A stretch of 64,000 nucleotides of DNA, taken from contig CALJPQ010000005.1 in the NCBI GenBank assembly GCA_937980645.1, positions 50,649 through 114,648 of the forward strand, read 5' to 3'. Source of the DNA: an uncultured Saprospiraceae bacterium (lineage in GTDB: Bacteria; Bacteroidota; Bacteroidia; Chitinophagales; Saprospiraceae). Below, piece after piece: positions 1 to 10,800 of the stretch. Each line of letters starts with the position of its first letter. Within the stretch, counting starts at the first letter, position 1. Position numbers and translations under genes: made by a program. The notes beneath the pieces are model-generated. The model did not search any database. It worked only from the letters and a program-made list of their open reading frames with translations, and was not told the DNA's origin.

Positions 1-158
1 AAGATGTCTTCTTCCGACAGGATACCTACCAAGCGCCCCTCCTGTACGACGGGCAGATGACGCACGTGGTGGTCGTTCAGGGCGTGAAAAGCGTCCTTGC
101 CGGTTTGTTCCACCGTCAGCGGCGGGATTTCTTGCGCCATGAGCATCTGGGCTGTCAT
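1..158 (-). CDS. CBS-domain protein, C-terminal part beyond window
   Basis: Only the first 52 or so codons are inside the window; the gene runs off the left edge. The translation begins MTAQMLMAQEIPPLTVEQTG and contains HLPVVQEGRLVGILSEEDI, the standard pattern of a first CBS motif, so the product probably senses an adenine nucleotide through a CBS pair. The ATG at 158 is chosen because related Bacteroidota proteins begin at this point of the domain. A GTG at 227 is in frame with a stop (TAG) just upstream of it and would add 23 residues. What lies beyond the CBS pair cannot be seen. Confidence 0.75.
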   Translation of the reverse strand, partial: MTAQMLMAQEIPPLTVEQTGKDAFHALNDHHVRHLPVVQEGRLVGILSEEDI

Positions 159-485
159 ATCGAATGGGTCTTTTTCCGAAATATCGAGCGGTGTCTGCCG
201 GGCGGCAACCTTCTGCTGCGGCCACACATCCGGCCTCTAAACAGCGAAGCACTACGTTTGGATGTAAAGACGCTCCACTAGTTTTAACGGCACAAATATT
301 GGCTTAAAAAATATCATCGGTGATAAAAAAATGAGTGTTCACGTGGTATACCCGACAGAACATGCCGAAAAACGAGGCAGATAAGCAGAGGTCGGGCGGC
401 CCCAAGGCAGTCCTTAAGACGACATCTCTTGCCAGAAGGTGTCGTCTTAAGGGCCTTTTCGGCCCTCAAATGCACAATCGAAGCC
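159..485. other. Intergenic region between CBS gene and porP/sprF
   Basis: This 327-base stretch holds no convincing gene. It contains the hairpin at 412-452 behind the porP/sprF-like gene and, close to it, a second small hairpin (gggcc-ttttc-ggccc, 452-466). A weak minus-strand -7-like box, AATATTTG, lies at 293-300 and could serve the CBS gene. The short open frames here overlap on both strands and look like noise. Confidence 0.5.
412..452 (-). terminator. Hairpin terminator after porP/sprF-like gene
   Basis: There is a 13-base perfect inverted repeat: the left arm CCTTAAGACGACA at 412-424 is matched by TGTCGTCTTAAGG at 440-452, with a 15-base loop. It sits 34 bases past the stop of the minus-strand gene ending at 486, where a terminator is expected. 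There is no clean T-tract on either side, so intrinsic termination is plausible but not certain. Confidence 0.5.
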
Positions 486-1577
486 TTACAGCCCTGGCCC
501 ACGGCACGAAATACAGCGATCGGCCCGCCCGAAGCTGTACGCCAGTGCCACCTCCAGCCCACCCGAAAAGCGCGGTCGTACGGCTTGCAAGGGCGCCTCG
601 TAGGCCAACATGAGGCTAAAGTGGTCATTACCCACCTGCACCGTTGGCACCACCGTGTTAGCGGCCAGCGCGGCTCTGTAACGCCCGCCCCAACGCACAT
701 AGCCCCCTGTGCTCAATTGGGTACGCGCACCGCTGGCCGAAAAGCGCCACTGATAAAAGGCGCCCGTCATGGCCTGCCACTGGGCACTGTTACCACCGCC
801 GAACGATTGACGCCGCCACAGACCGCGCAATAACCACGCCCGCTGCCGCCCCAGCAACAGGCTGCCATGCGCCAGCCAGCTGATGCCCACCCGATTGGCA
901 TCGTCGCCAAAAAACGAATACGACGGCTGGTTGAGGTGATGGAAGGCAAAGCCCGCAGAGAAACCTTTTGCGTTGTTGTACACCTCTAGCCCGCTGCCCA
1001 TATCGGCCTTTAGGGCTGCTGTGCGCTCAAAGTCCTCACCACTGAGTGCCAAAGGGTTGAAGGCGCCGTTCTGATACTGAGCATCGAATTTTAATTCCTC
1101 CGGCGATACTCTATAAGCCAATCCTCCCACAAAAGCGCCTGCGCTGGCGAACGTCTCGCGACCCAGGTGCAAATGAAAAGCCCCCGCCAATCGCCCGGCC
1201 GTATTACTCAGGCCACCTAGCGGGCTGCCGTCGTGTTGTAGCCCCAGCCCCAGGGCGAAAAAATTCTTGTGCTGGCCCGGCAGGCAAAAACGCACATCCG
1301 CCGCTACCGCTGCGCCCGTATAAGCATTCGGATGAGCAGGGCTGTCCCATTGCCCTCGATAGAGCGCCGCCACCTGCGTGCGGTAAAGCGACTGGTGCCC
1401 TACCGCCGCCGGATTAACGGTTTGCGGTAAAAACAACGCATGAGCGAAATGAAAATCCTGCGCCACTGCCGAACCGCGCGCCAGGACAAATCCCAATAGC
1501 AAAAGCCACGCCTTCTTAGGCGGTATCGTCCTTAAGGCACGAAAAAGCGATACCTCTAAAATACGGAAGTGCTCCAT
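486..1577 (-). CDS. PorP/SprF family type IX secretion system membrane protein
   Basis: A predicted outer-membrane beta-barrel of 363 residues. After the signal peptide (hydrophobic AWLLLLGFVLARGSAVAQ) the mature protein starts QDFHFAHALFLPQTVNPAAV and continues with YRGQWDSP, matching the conserved opening of PorP/SprF proteins (QDPxFSQF...NPAxxG...YRxQW). These proteins help T9SS-exported adhesins reach or stay on the surface. The gene lies directly behind the 1532-residue PKD protein, the usual order of an adhesin and its SprF partner, so the two are probably co-transcribed. I prefer the ATG at 1577, preceded by AGAGAGG, because an in-frame ATG at 1664 would give the signal peptide an improbably long, Arg-rich leader. 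Confidence 0.85.
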   Translation of the reverse strand: MEHFRILEVSLFRALRTIPPKKAWLLLLGFVLARGSAVAQDFHFAHALFLPQTVNPAAVGHQSLYRTQVAALYRGQWDSPAHPNAYTGAAVAADVRFCLPGQHKNFFALGLGLQHDGSPLGGLSNTAGRLAGAFHLHLGRETFASAGAFVGGLAYRVSPEELKFDAQYQNGAFNPLALSGEDFERTAALKADMGSGLEVYNNAKGFSAGFAFHHLNQPSYSFFGDDANRVGISWLAHGSLLLGRQRAWLLRGLWRRQSFGGGNSAQWQAMTGAFYQWRFSASGARTQLSTGGYVRWGGRYRAALAANTVVPTVQVGNDHFSLMLAYEAPLQAVRPRFSGGLEVALAYSFGRADRCISCRGPGL

Positions 1578-1684
1578 TAGCCTCTCTCGTTGGCCCTTGC
1601 AGGGCCGCCGCCTGCCTCCTCGCGAACAACGGAGGAAACCATCGCAATGCTTTTTCTCTTTCATAAGCAGGGGATTTCATGGTG

Positions 1685-4600
1685 TTAACGCAAAAGGTGA
1701 ACCGTTCCCGTAAGTGCTCGCACAACGCCGTCCACGTAGCGCAGCTCGATAACGTATCGGTATGCCCCCATTTCGGCCTTGCCGCCTCGGAACGTACCAT
1801 CCCAGCCCCAGAGCGGGTTTTCGGGCGCCGCCTCGTGGCCATTGGGCAATTCCAGCGCATCGAAGACCTTTTCATCGTATTTGTCAAAAATCTGGAAGCG
1901 GTTGAAGCCCTCGATAGCCGGGTTGCTGTTGCGCACGTAGAAAATGTCGTTAATGCCGTCGCCATTGGGCGTGAAGGCATTAGGGATAAAGAGGCCCTCG
2001 TCACGGTCAATGCGCACACGTATATGGGCTGTATCGGTTTTAGGGCAGCCGGCCAGGTTCGTAGCCGTTACGACGTAAACAGCAGTTTGCCAGGGCGTCG
2101 CCACGGGATTAGGTACATCGGAGCGGTCTAAGCGCGCCGAAGGCGACCACTGGAAGGTTACGCCCGTCTGATTGACGCGCGCCTGCAGCTGTACGCGCTC
2201 GCCCAGGCGAATATCGAAGGAGTCCTCATCCAACCACAGTTGTAGCTCGTTGGGCGGCAACAGGAAGATGAGGGTGTCGCGGCGGCAATTTTCGGGCGTA
2301 GTAATGCTGATGGTGTAGTAGCCTGACGGCAGTTTCGGGTGGAAGCTGCCATTTTTCTCGTATTTATCAGGCCCCGACACCAGTACGTAGTTGGTCTCAG
2401 GTGCCAGCACGGTCAGGTGAGTACCTTCGGCCAGCGTGCATTGCGGGTCGAGGGTGAAGGCGATGTTGGGTGTTTGAAAGACTACGACTGCCTGTTCGGC
2501 AGTGTCGTAGCAAATGCCTTCGTTGGAAGCGATGAGCCGCACCGTGTAGCGACCGCCCTGTGCATAAGTGTGCTGAAAGGCATTATCGGTCTGGGTGGCG
2601 CCATCGCCCAGGTGCCAGGTCAGGCCCGTAGCGCCGGTGGTCTGGCTTTGGAAGGCCACCACAGCCGGAGAGCAAGGGCGTTGGATGGTGTATGTGAATT
2701 GTGCCTCAGGGCGCGTGCGCACGTACACGAGCACCGTATCGGCATCGCGACAGCCTTCGGGCGAAATGACCGTGAGCGCGGCGGCGAATAGCCCGGGCGC
2801 CTTGTATGTGTGTGTTGCCTGACAGCCGTTGGCGGTATTCCCGTCGCCAAAACGCCAGGTACAGACCGAACCGGGTATAGTACTGCTACCCGAAAAAACA
2901 GCCGGCGCACCCACACACAGCGAGTCATCGCCCACGGCAGTGGCAGTGGGCGGTGTCAGGACGTTGAGCGTGCTCGACCACGTTGTACGGCAGCCCCTGT
3001 CGGAGATGGCCATGGCTGTAACGGGATACACTCCGGGCGTGAAATAAGCACGCTTAGCCGTTTTGAGTGTGGTAGAGTCGCCGTCGCCAAAGGCGAGCCA
3101 GAAGCCTGGAGCGTTCGTCTGGGCCGAAAAGGTTACTGTATCGCCCGGGCAACGCGCCGGCTCATGGACGACGGCTAACGTGGGCAAAGGATGTACCCGA
3201 AAACGCTGCACCACACTGTCGTAGCCACAGCCATAGGCATAGAGCGTAACATCGTAAAGGCCGGGCTGCGAGAACACCACCCATGCTGTGTCGCCTAGGA
3301 AGGTGTTGCCGTTCGATATTGACCAGCGCACCGGGGCGCCCGGCGTAGAGATATTGGACAGGCGTACCGAGTCGCCCACACACAGGCGTGTGGTGTCGGG
3401 CAAGCCCATGAGAGCATAGACATCGGTCGGATGCACCACCACGTCCTGATAAGCGGTATCGGTGCCGCATTGGTTGGCACTGACCAACCACAGGCGCACC
3501 GTATCGGGCAGTGAGTCGGTGAAAAACAGAAACTCCGAAGGCATGTCGCGGCTGGCCGACACCATCTGGCCCTTCGAGGTAAAAAACGTGTTGTTCAGTG
3601 GGTTGCCCGTACTCAACACGCTGGCTTTCAGCACTCCACCCGAACAGGGTTGCTCGTAGGTGATGCCCAAAGCCGCACGCGGCTGCGGGCGCACGCGCAC
3701 CGGCTCTACGCGCACCAACGAGTCGCAGGCATTACGTACTGTCAGGCGCACGTAGTAAATGGTGTCTTCGATGCCCTGCTGAAACGTTATTGGCCCGGGC
3801 TGGAAACCTGAGTGCGTCTGTCCATTGCCAAAGTCCCATTCGTAGGTGGCACTTTCGGCCGCGCTCCGGTTTTCAAAAACAACCGTCAGCGGCGCACACC
3901 CTGAGTCGGGCTTTACCAAAAATCGAATACTGTCGGCAGCCATGGGCCGCAGGATGTGCACCGACGTCGTTGCCTGGGTTGAGCAGAGTACGCCCCCGCT
4001 AATGGGGTTGACGGTATAAGCCGTCAGCTCAATGGCATACGTGCCCGGCGCCTGGTACGTGTGAGACAGGTCAGACGTGGCAGGCACGTCGCCCCAATTT
4101 ACCTCGAATTGCACTCCGCTACCGGCGCTGGGAGTCAGGGTTATTGCATAGCCGACACACGTGGTATCGTGGCTGACGGAAAAGGCAGCGGTCGGCGGAG
4201 CACTGACGACCAGCGTCATTTCGTCGTCGTTGCAGGCATCGGGCAGCGCAGGCACCGTATAAACATAGACGTAGGGCGAGTCGGGGGTCAATTGACTCAA
4301 ATCCACCACGTTGCCGTTGAGGGCAAAGCCCGAGAACACTCCGCCCGCCGGCCCAAAGCCGGTGAGCGTCAGCGTGCCTTGCGTGATGCAGGCGTACTGG
4401 TCTGGCCCCGCCGTAACGCCATTGCTCGGCTCTACGCGCACCTGCACGCTATCGGCCCGCCGGCACAGATCGAAACCGCGTTCGAAGACAAGCAGGTATG
4501 TGCCCGCCTGCACGGGGTTGAAGACCCACTCGCCTTGCGGTGTCTGCTCGATGTATTGGCCTATCCATTTTCCCACGTTGTCGTTGGCTTTCAGGGGTAT

Positions 4601-6283
4601 GGGCGCCGTACCGGAACACACCACCGTGTCGTTGGGTGCTTCGATGGATACCTCTACGGGTACGATGATATCCAGCACCACCGAGTCCCGTACTTCTCCG
4701 CAGGTGTTTTGCGCCACGGCCGTGATGGTGTATGGCGACCCTTGGGCACTCAGGTTGACGGGGAAGCTCGTTTGCAGCACACCGCCGATGTAGTACTGTA
4801 CTTTTGGGTCAAAAGGTTCGGGCGTGTACGCTGTCGTCAGGCAACCCGTGGGCGGCGCATTTAATTGTAATGGATAGCCCTCTTCGACGCGGATTTGCAC
4901 CGTATCTGCCCGCCGACAAACGCCTACACCACGGCTAATGACGAGTAAATAGTTACCAGCAGTACTGGGATAAAAGAACGTGTCCTGCCCAACCACTTTG
5001 ATGAGCGGGCCTCCGCCCGACCAAACGCCTACATCAGAAGCGCGCAATCGAATGGAGTCGCTCCCAGTACATACCGTTATGTCTGAAGGCGTGTAAATGC
5101 TGATATCTGTCGGCGGGCGTATCCAGAATGTGTCCCGCTTCACCTGGTCGCCGCACTCATTGCTCAGTGTCGCCTCCACCACGTAGGGATCGTTGGAAAT
5201 GGGCAAATTGACCGGGAAAGTAGGTTGTACCATGCCGTTAATGCGGTACACTGCATTCGAGTTTAAGGGCGTAGGCGAATAGGCAATGGCTACGCAAGTA
5301 TCTGGAGCCGGATTTAACAGCAAAGGTGGCGCTTTAATCACCAGTATTTGGATGGAGCGCGAACTCTCAAGACCACAGTCATTATTCACCTTCACCGTAA
5401 TGGTGTATGTCCCCTCCTGGGTAAACCGTATTCGCCGCCTATTGAGATCTAAGCTGTCCGGCTCCAACCAGGCCCAACCAGAGCTGGGCGAAACCGTCCA
5501 GACATATGGCTTACTGACATTAATGGAACCGGCAGCATTCACCCCTACAACCGAGCCGAAACTCTCTAAGCATACGCGATAGGGGTCAGCATAGCCCGTT
5601 ACATTACCCGAGTCAGCCACCAGGTCTGCTTGAGCGGGTTCCAAGACGGAAAGTGAATACGTTACACATACCGTATCACAGTTGTTGCCGATACAATAAC
5701 CAATTTGCTTTACTCCGGGAGTGGTGTAGGTGTGGGTTACCTTATTGCCTGTAGCGGTGTTGCCATCACTCAAATCCCAACGCTGCAGGGTAATTCCCTG
5801 CGTCGGGCAAGGCGTGGCCGTCATCTCCACAGGCTTGCCGGTACAGGTAGGGTTGGCTGAAAACGCCACCTGAGGGCGCGGCGGATTGCGGATGTAGAGA
5901 AAAAATGCGCTGTTCGTAGGTGGCACATTGGGGTCAGAATGCAGCGTGATTAACTTCACGACATACTCTCGCTCATAATCACAACTGCCATAAAAACCCT
6001 TCACATTGTATACGTGCGTCTGGCTCGGCGGATTCTTGCTGCCAGGGACGATCGTCTTAGGAGAGCCATCTCCCCATGTAATTTCAAAGGCAGATATGAT
6101 ATTAACATGCTGATAATTCGGATTTACGACAATGTTCACACACAACGTTACCAGTGTATCCGAGGCGCACAGGTATTGCCTCCCATCGCACACGGCAATG
6201 GTGGGATTGTCGTTTTGCGCCCAAAGGCGTAGAGTAAGCACGAGTAATGTCAGTAAGCAGCTGAAGGGAGGTCGTAATTTCAT
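1685..6283 (-). CDS. Giant PKD-repeat surface protein with gliding-motility C-terminal domain
   Basis: A secreted protein of 1532 residues. It has a signal peptide (MKLRPPFSCLLTLLVLTLRLWAQ-like, cut near residue 22) and about seven PKD-type repeats recognisable by their W-G-D-G / F-G-D-G and HTY...PG motifs, for example DLSDGN, RFGDGNTANG and HLGDGATQ. The repeats alternate with Ig-like segments rich in Cys pairs. The last ~105 residues start LFIPNAFTPNGDGINDIF and end in a short beta-rich tail, the gliding-motility-associated C-terminal (CHU_C) domain that targets proteins to T9SS. The downstream PorP/SprF gene (from 1577) supports T9SS export. The likely role is adhesin or surface-layer component; the ligand is unknown. 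Many Thr, Asp and Val codons and an absence of catalytic motifs argue against an enzyme. Confidence 0.9.
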   Translation of the reverse strand: MKLRPPFSCLLTLLVLTLRLWAQNDNPTIAVCDGRQYLCASDTLVTLCVNIVVNPNYQHVNIISAFEITWGDGSPKTIVPGSKNPPSQTHVYNVKGFYGSCDYEREYVVKLITLHSDPNVPPTNSAFFLYIRNPPRPQVAFSANPTCTGKPVEMTATPCPTQGITLQRWDLSDGNTATGNKVTHTYTTPGVKQIGYCIGNNCDTVCVTYSLSVLEPAQADLVADSGNVTGYADPYRVCLESFGSVVGVNAAGSINVSKPYVWTVSPSSGWAWLEPDSLDLNRRRIRFTQEGTYTITVKVNNDCGLESSRSIQILVIKAPPLLLNPAPDTCVAIAYSPTPLNSNAVYRINGMVQPTFPVNLPISNDPYVVEATLSNECGDQVKRDTFWIRPPTDISIYTPSDITVCTGSDSIRLRASDVGVWSGGGPLIKVVGQDTFFYPSTAGNYLLVISRGVGVCRRADTVQIRVEEGYPLQLNAPPTGCLTTAYTPEPFDPKVQYYIGGVLQTSFPVNLSAQGSPYTITAVAQNTCGEVRDSVVLDIIVPVEVSIEAPNDTVVCSGTAPIPLKANDNVGKWIGQYIEQTPQGEWVFNPVQAGTYLLVFERGFDLCRRADSVQVRVEPSNGVTAGPDQYACITQGTLTLTGFGPAGGVFSGFALNGNVVDLSQLTPDSPYVYVYTVPALPDACNDDEMTLVVSAPPTAAFSVSHDTTCVGYAITLTPSAGSGVQFEVNWGDVPATSDLSHTYQAPGTYAIELTAYTVNPISGGVLCSTQATTSVHILRPMAADSIRFLVKPDSGCAPLTVVFENRSAAESATYEWDFGNGQTHSGFQPGPITFQQGIEDTIYYVRLTVRNACDSLVRVEPVRVRPQPRAALGITYEQPCSGGVLKASVLSTGNPLNNTFFTSKGQMVSASRDMPSEFLFFTDSLPDTVRLWLVSANQCGTDTAYQDVVVHPTDVYALMGLPDTTRLCVGDSVRLSNISTPGAPVRWSISNGNTFLGDTAWVVFSQPGLYDVTLYAYGCGYDSVVQRFRVHPLPTLAVVHEPARCPGDTVTFSAQTNAPGFWLAFGDGDSTTLKTAKRAYFTPGVYPVTAMAISDRGCRTTWSSTLNVLTPPTATAVGDDSLCVGAPAVFSGSSTIPGSVCTWRFGDGNTANGCQATHTYKAPGLFAAALTVISPEGCRDADTVLVYVRTRPEAQFTYTIQRPCSPAVVAFQSQTTGATGLTWHLGDGATQTDNAFQHTYAQGGRYTVRLIASNEGICYDTAEQAVVVFQTPNIAFTLDPQCTLAEGTHLTVLAPETNYVLVSGPDKYEKNGSFHPKLPSGYYTISITTPENCRRDTLIFLLPPNELQLWLDEDSFDIRLGERVQLQARVNQTGVTFQWSPSARLDRSDVPNPVATPWQTAVYVVTATNLAGCPKTDTAHIRVRIDRDEGLFIPNAFTPNGDGINDIFYVRNSNPAIEGFNRFQIFDKYDEKVFDALELPNGHEAAPENPLWGWDGTFRGGKAEMGAYRYVIELRYVDGVVRALTGTVHLLR

Positions 6284-6500
6284 TACCTTGGTTTTACGTT
6301 GCCTTAATAAAAATAAGCTATGTACAATAATGAATAGTACTCTTTTGCGGCTTTAGGTTATTCATAAAGTTTTTATGATTTAATGAGAAGAAGATGTTTT
6401 ATCCATATCCAGAAACATTCGGCTGAAAAACAAAGTTCCTCCAAGATGCGGATGGCGCTGCCCTGCGTAAAATTTGGATATGAAGTCTTTGGTGAGCAGC

Positions 6501-7859
6501 CTATTGCAAGTTTATGATTCTATCTGCCTCCCGAATGCCGCTCAAATAAGCGCCATGTACCGTTCCGCGATAAGCGCGATGGGTGTGCTCACCAGCGAAA
6601 AACAGGCGATTGCTAACCGGGTCTGCCACAGTATCGAAGGCTGCGCTCGAAGCGCCAACCGGTACGAAGGAATAGGCGCCGTAAGTGTACGGATGCTGCC
6701 CCCACCGGGTGCGGAGCACCTGTGAAGGATTGGGAATTCCGTTGCCGTAGATGGCCCTCAAATGAAGCATGACTTCTTGCACCACCTCGCTGTTGTTCAT
6801 GCCTTCTGTAACGGTGGCATAGGTGCCCAGCGCAAACGTCATCAGCGCGTTTGCACCGGCGAATTTGCGCACGTTCAGGAAGTAGTTGAATTTTCCCTTT
6901 ACCTCCGGCGTGTAGCCGATATACTGAAGATTAGTGTCCCAGAATGTGCTGTCCCAAAGCAGAAAAAATTTGTTGACGTTGCCCATTTGCAACTGGCCTA
7001 TGGCCGTTGTTTTGGTGGCAGGCAGCGCCGGCGTAAAAGCGATAGCGTGCTTCTGGAGCACGCCCAAAGGCACGGCAATCACGGCGTAGTCGCCCTCCAG
7101 TGTCTGGCCGTCGGCGGTTATCCTCACTTTACTTCCGGAGTAATCCACCGCTGATACCGGTGTATTTAGCCGAACATCCACCCCCTGGGCCAGGTAGGTG
7201 GCCACACCGTCGAAGCCATTCGTAACCATGACATCAGCGCCGCCAAATTCTTCGTCGTCGTCAAAATATTTAGACGACAGCTGCGCGATGTCAGCGCCGG
7301 TGTTGAACTCTAAATAAGCAGATAGCATGTACTTCCACAGCCGGTTGCCGGCCTGGCTCGGGTACAACGATTGAAATACCGACTCGAAGCTTTGCTGGAG
7401 GCTGCCGGCGTTTCGTACCGCATTCAGGGCACTGTTGAACTGACTCTCTGCCTGCGTCAGTGCGGCGTCGGTGTAAGCCGTGCCGTTCGCATCGTACACC
7501 CGAACACTGTCGTCGTCGGTTCGGAAGGTGTTGGCGCCAGCCCTGGCGGCCAGGTCCGTGAGGGGGTTGCCTTTGGGGCCGTGAATCCAGCTGGCACCTT
7601 CGTCAAAGGCAACGCCTAGGCTCCGGTCCGTTCGCAGGCGTCCACCCACCCTGCTCTGAGCTTCCAAAACGATGACCGTGAAGCCCTTCTGTTTCAACCG
7701 TTGAGCTGCGGCCAGCCCGGCAATGCCCGCGCCGATGACGATGACAGTTTTCCCGTTGGGTTTGCTGTCGTCTTCGGCGCATTGCACCAGAAGGGTAGGC
7801 GCCAGCAGGGTCAGCGGCAGACTGGTTAAGGCGTGTTTCAAAAAAGTGCGGCGTCTCAT
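6501..7859 (-). CDS. FAD-dependent amine oxidase, Tat-exported
   Basis: A flavoprotein of 452 residues of the monoamine/polyamine oxidase family. The N-terminus has the twin-arginine motif RRRTFLK followed by a hydrophobic stretch, so it is probably exported folded with FAD by the Tat system. The FAD-binding Rossmann motif is VIVIGAGIAGLAAAQRL, followed by EAQSRVGGRLRT, the GG doublet typical of amine oxidases. The C-terminal motif RLFFAGEHTHRAYRGTVHGA binds the flavin. It lies 33 bases behind the metalloprotease gene (stop at 7893) on the same strand, so read-through is possible, but no functional link is evident. The substrate cannot be deduced; polyamines, amino acids or aromatic amines are all possible. 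Confidence 0.88.
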   Translation of the reverse strand: MRRRTFLKHALTSLPLTLLAPTLLVQCAEDDSKPNGKTVIVIGAGIAGLAAAQRLKQKGFTVIVLEAQSRVGGRLRTDRSLGVAFDEGASWIHGPKGNPLTDLAARAGANTFRTDDDSVRVYDANGTAYTDAALTQAESQFNSALNAVRNAGSLQQSFESVFQSLYPSQAGNRLWKYMLSAYLEFNTGADIAQLSSKYFDDDEEFGGADVMVTNGFDGVATYLAQGVDVRLNTPVSAVDYSGSKVRITADGQTLEGDYAVIAVPLGVLQKHAIAFTPALPATKTTAIGQLQMGNVNKFFLLWDSTFWDTNLQYIGYTPEVKGKFNYFLNVRKFAGANALMTFALGTYATVTEGMNNSEVVQEVMLHLRAIYGNGIPNPSQVLRTRWGQHPYTYGAYSFVPVGASSAAFDTVADPVSNRLFFAGEHTHRAYRGTVHGAYLSGIREADRIINLQ

Positions 7860-7892
7860 AACATTTTAATCGTGTTTGTGGCTAAATGCTGA

Positions 7893-10800
7893 TTATGGCT
7901 GGCCTCCTATTATGAGTAACCGCCCCAAAAACCGCCGTTGGCTGTCCATTCCCTGCAGCACGTAGGCGCCCACCGGTACATCCGCCAGCTGAATTTCCCA
8001 CAGCGTTTGGCCCGCAGCATCCGGGTAGCGCTGCTGCCAGACTAAGCGCCCGTGGAGGTCGTACAGTAATAGGTGCAGATGATCGGTAGCTGGCTGCGCC
8101 AGTGCTATCCAAAAGCGCCCCGTATTTGGGTTTGGATACAGGCGTACTGTCCCCTCTGTCTTGGGTGTGCGGGTGCTGATGATATCAATTTCTACGGGTT
8201 CTGACACCGCCGTGCAGCCGTTGGCATCGCGCACCGTAACGGTGTAGATGCCGTTGGGCAGGTCCGCAAAGACAGGCGAACCCTGGAACGTCAAGCCATC
8301 GAGGCTGTACTCGAGTGCTCCCGTACCGCCCGAGGCAGCAGCCGTCAGCGTATTCAGCGCGGCAGAGACGGTTACCGCTAGGGCTGGCGGGTCCTCAAGC
8401 GTGATGCTGACCACAAGCGTGCTGCCCACGGCATCGGTGAGCGTGAGCGTGTAGGTACCCGCGCCCAGTTGCTCGCGCGTGCAGCGGTTGTCGCTCAGCG
8501 GTGCACCCGCGCAAGTGAAGGGCGGCAGGCCGCCGAGTATTTCCAGTTCAAAAGCGCCATCCGACGCGCCGGCGCAGGTGGGCGGCGTGCGCGTCATAAG
8601 TATCGTCATCGGCAGGTAGTTGACCTCGAAAAAGACCGTATCGGTGCAGTCGTTGGCATCGGCCACGACGGCAAAGTGCGTTCCGTTGGGCAGGTCGGTG
8701 AAGAAGTCTTCCATCGTCCAAGCGCCACCGTCCAAGGAAAAGCGATAGGGAGGCGTTCCTCCGCTGGCAGAAATCGTTGCCGTGAGGCCAAACACCGCTG
8801 CCGTTATTTCCAACGAACCAGGAGACTGAATGAAAAAAGGGTCGCTAACCGTCTGGTTACCGGCGGCATCGCGCACCGTTATCACATGAAAGCCAGCGCT
8901 AACGCCCTCCCACAGCCCTTCCGCCTGGAAAGGCCCACCGTCGAGGGCATAGGTGTAGGGCGGCACTCCTCCTGTCGCACTGACGAGGACTCGCACTGTC
9001 TGGCCAGCGCAGAGAATTTCGCCCTCTACATCCACCCTCAGCAATTGCAACAGCGGCACATCCACCACCACCGAAGCCTCGGCAGTACAACCGTTGGTGT
9101 CGCGCACAGTAACGATATAGTCGCCGTTGGCCAGGCCGCCAAATACAGGCTGTTGCTGGAATGGCCCGCCATTCAGGCTATAAGACAGTTCGCCCGTACC
9201 GCCCGAGGCCGTTACCTCGATGCGATTCAATACCGCAACGGCATTCACTTGTAGGGCAGGTGGCTGAACGATGCTGAAATCCTGCGTGGCCGCCGTGCCG
9301 TGCTTGTCCTCTACCACGACCACGTAAATCCCTGCCGACAGTCCCTGGAAAACAGGTTCGGGCTGAAAATCCACACCGTTCAGGCTGTACGCATACGGTG
9401 GAACGCCACCACCTGCAGTGATGAGCGCAGCACCATTGCTGCCACCATGGCAGGAAACGGGCTGCGTTTGCACCAACAACACCGCTAACGGCCCAACATA
9501 AACAATGACCTCCGCGCTGGCCGTGCAGCCTTCAGCATCCTGAACCTCCACGGTATAGGTGTCGTTGGGCAGATCTACAAAGAGTGCATCCGTTTGGTAA
9601 TCGCCACTGCCAATTCGGTATTGGTAAGGCGGATTTCCACCCAAAACTACCACAAAAACCGAGTCATTCGAGGCAGATGCCTGCACAACGATAGGGTCGG
9701 GATTGGGCACCACCACCACGGGAGAAACGGCCGTAAAGCCCCAGCCATCAGTAACGACAACAGCGTACACACCCGCGCCCAAGTTTTCAAACACCCCGTC
9801 ATCTTGTACCGGGCCGCCAGAAGTCAGCTGGTAGCGGTAAGGCGGCTTTCCGCCCTGCACACTGGCCTGCAGGCGTGCGGTAGCGGCGTTGTGGCAGCGC
9901 AACGAGTCGAGCAAAGCAAGCGAGACAACGAGGTCGTTCTGAACGATTTGTATCTGGAAAACTGCCTGGTGGAGCCACTGAGCCGTGACAGTATAGAGGG
10001 CGTCGAAGGTGAAAGCGTCCTGCGTGGCTGCATCGCCGCTATGTACGTAGGCGAGAAGGCCGTTGTCAATATCCAATTGCGTGAAAGCATCGCCCACTGC
10101 AAGTGGCAGGCCGTCGAGCAGCAGTTGTCCGTGTTGCGGTACAGACAGCAGGGTGAGCAGGCCGTTTTCCGGCATTCCGCCGTTCAGGTCCAGGGCGAGC
10201 AGGGTGTTGTCCACAGGAGCCGTTTGCCCGGCGGGCAGCAAGAGCGGTTCATTTTTCCATAAAAAAGCGGCTTCGGTAGTGTCCCAGAAGCAGCAACGTA
10301 GCCCCCAGGCCTCTATGGCGCCGCCATCTTCTTCGGCCAGGTCGCGCACTTCGAGGCGCCAGGTGCCGGGAGCCGATTGATGGTTAAACCGTACCAACGG
10401 GTCTATGGGCCAGAAAACGCCCGCAATGGCTGGCGAAGTAGTATCACAAGTTTTTTCAAAATCGGCAGCGGTCAGCACGGCATCGTCGTCGAAGGTGGCC
10501 TGGATGTCGTTGCCTGAGCAGCCGGCTGCAGAGGCAGGTACGCCCGGCTGGTCGAAGAGCAGTACCGTGTCGCCACCCGGGTTGATGAGGCGCGCGCGCA
10601 GGTCGCCCACAAAGGTGTGGCGTATGTTGACCCAAACGTCCACGTCAGCCACAGGGCGCGTATCGGTGAGGTTTAAAGCCGACGCAACAGTTACAGGTTG
10701 AGCGCTGGCGATGACTACCGGCACATCTTCGCTGGCGAACTCAAAGCCACACACCTGGCGGGCCATTTGAAAGGCCCACACCGGTGAGTAGTCGCTCTGG

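Noticed and set aside
1578..1664. Longer start of the PorP/SprF gene at 1664
   Set aside because: It would add 29 Arg/Lys/Cys-rich residues in front of the signal peptide; the 1577 start has AGAGAGG in front and a better signal peptide.
8469..9254. Long plus-strand frames across the SprB-repeat region of the metalloprotease
   Set aside because: They are shadows of the repeat-bearing minus gene and read as Arg/Gly/His-rich sequence.
8160..9900. Regularly spaced similar segments, considered as a CRISPR or DNA repeat array
   Set aside because: They are diverged protein repeats of 75-90 codons within one open frame, not short identical repeats with spacers.
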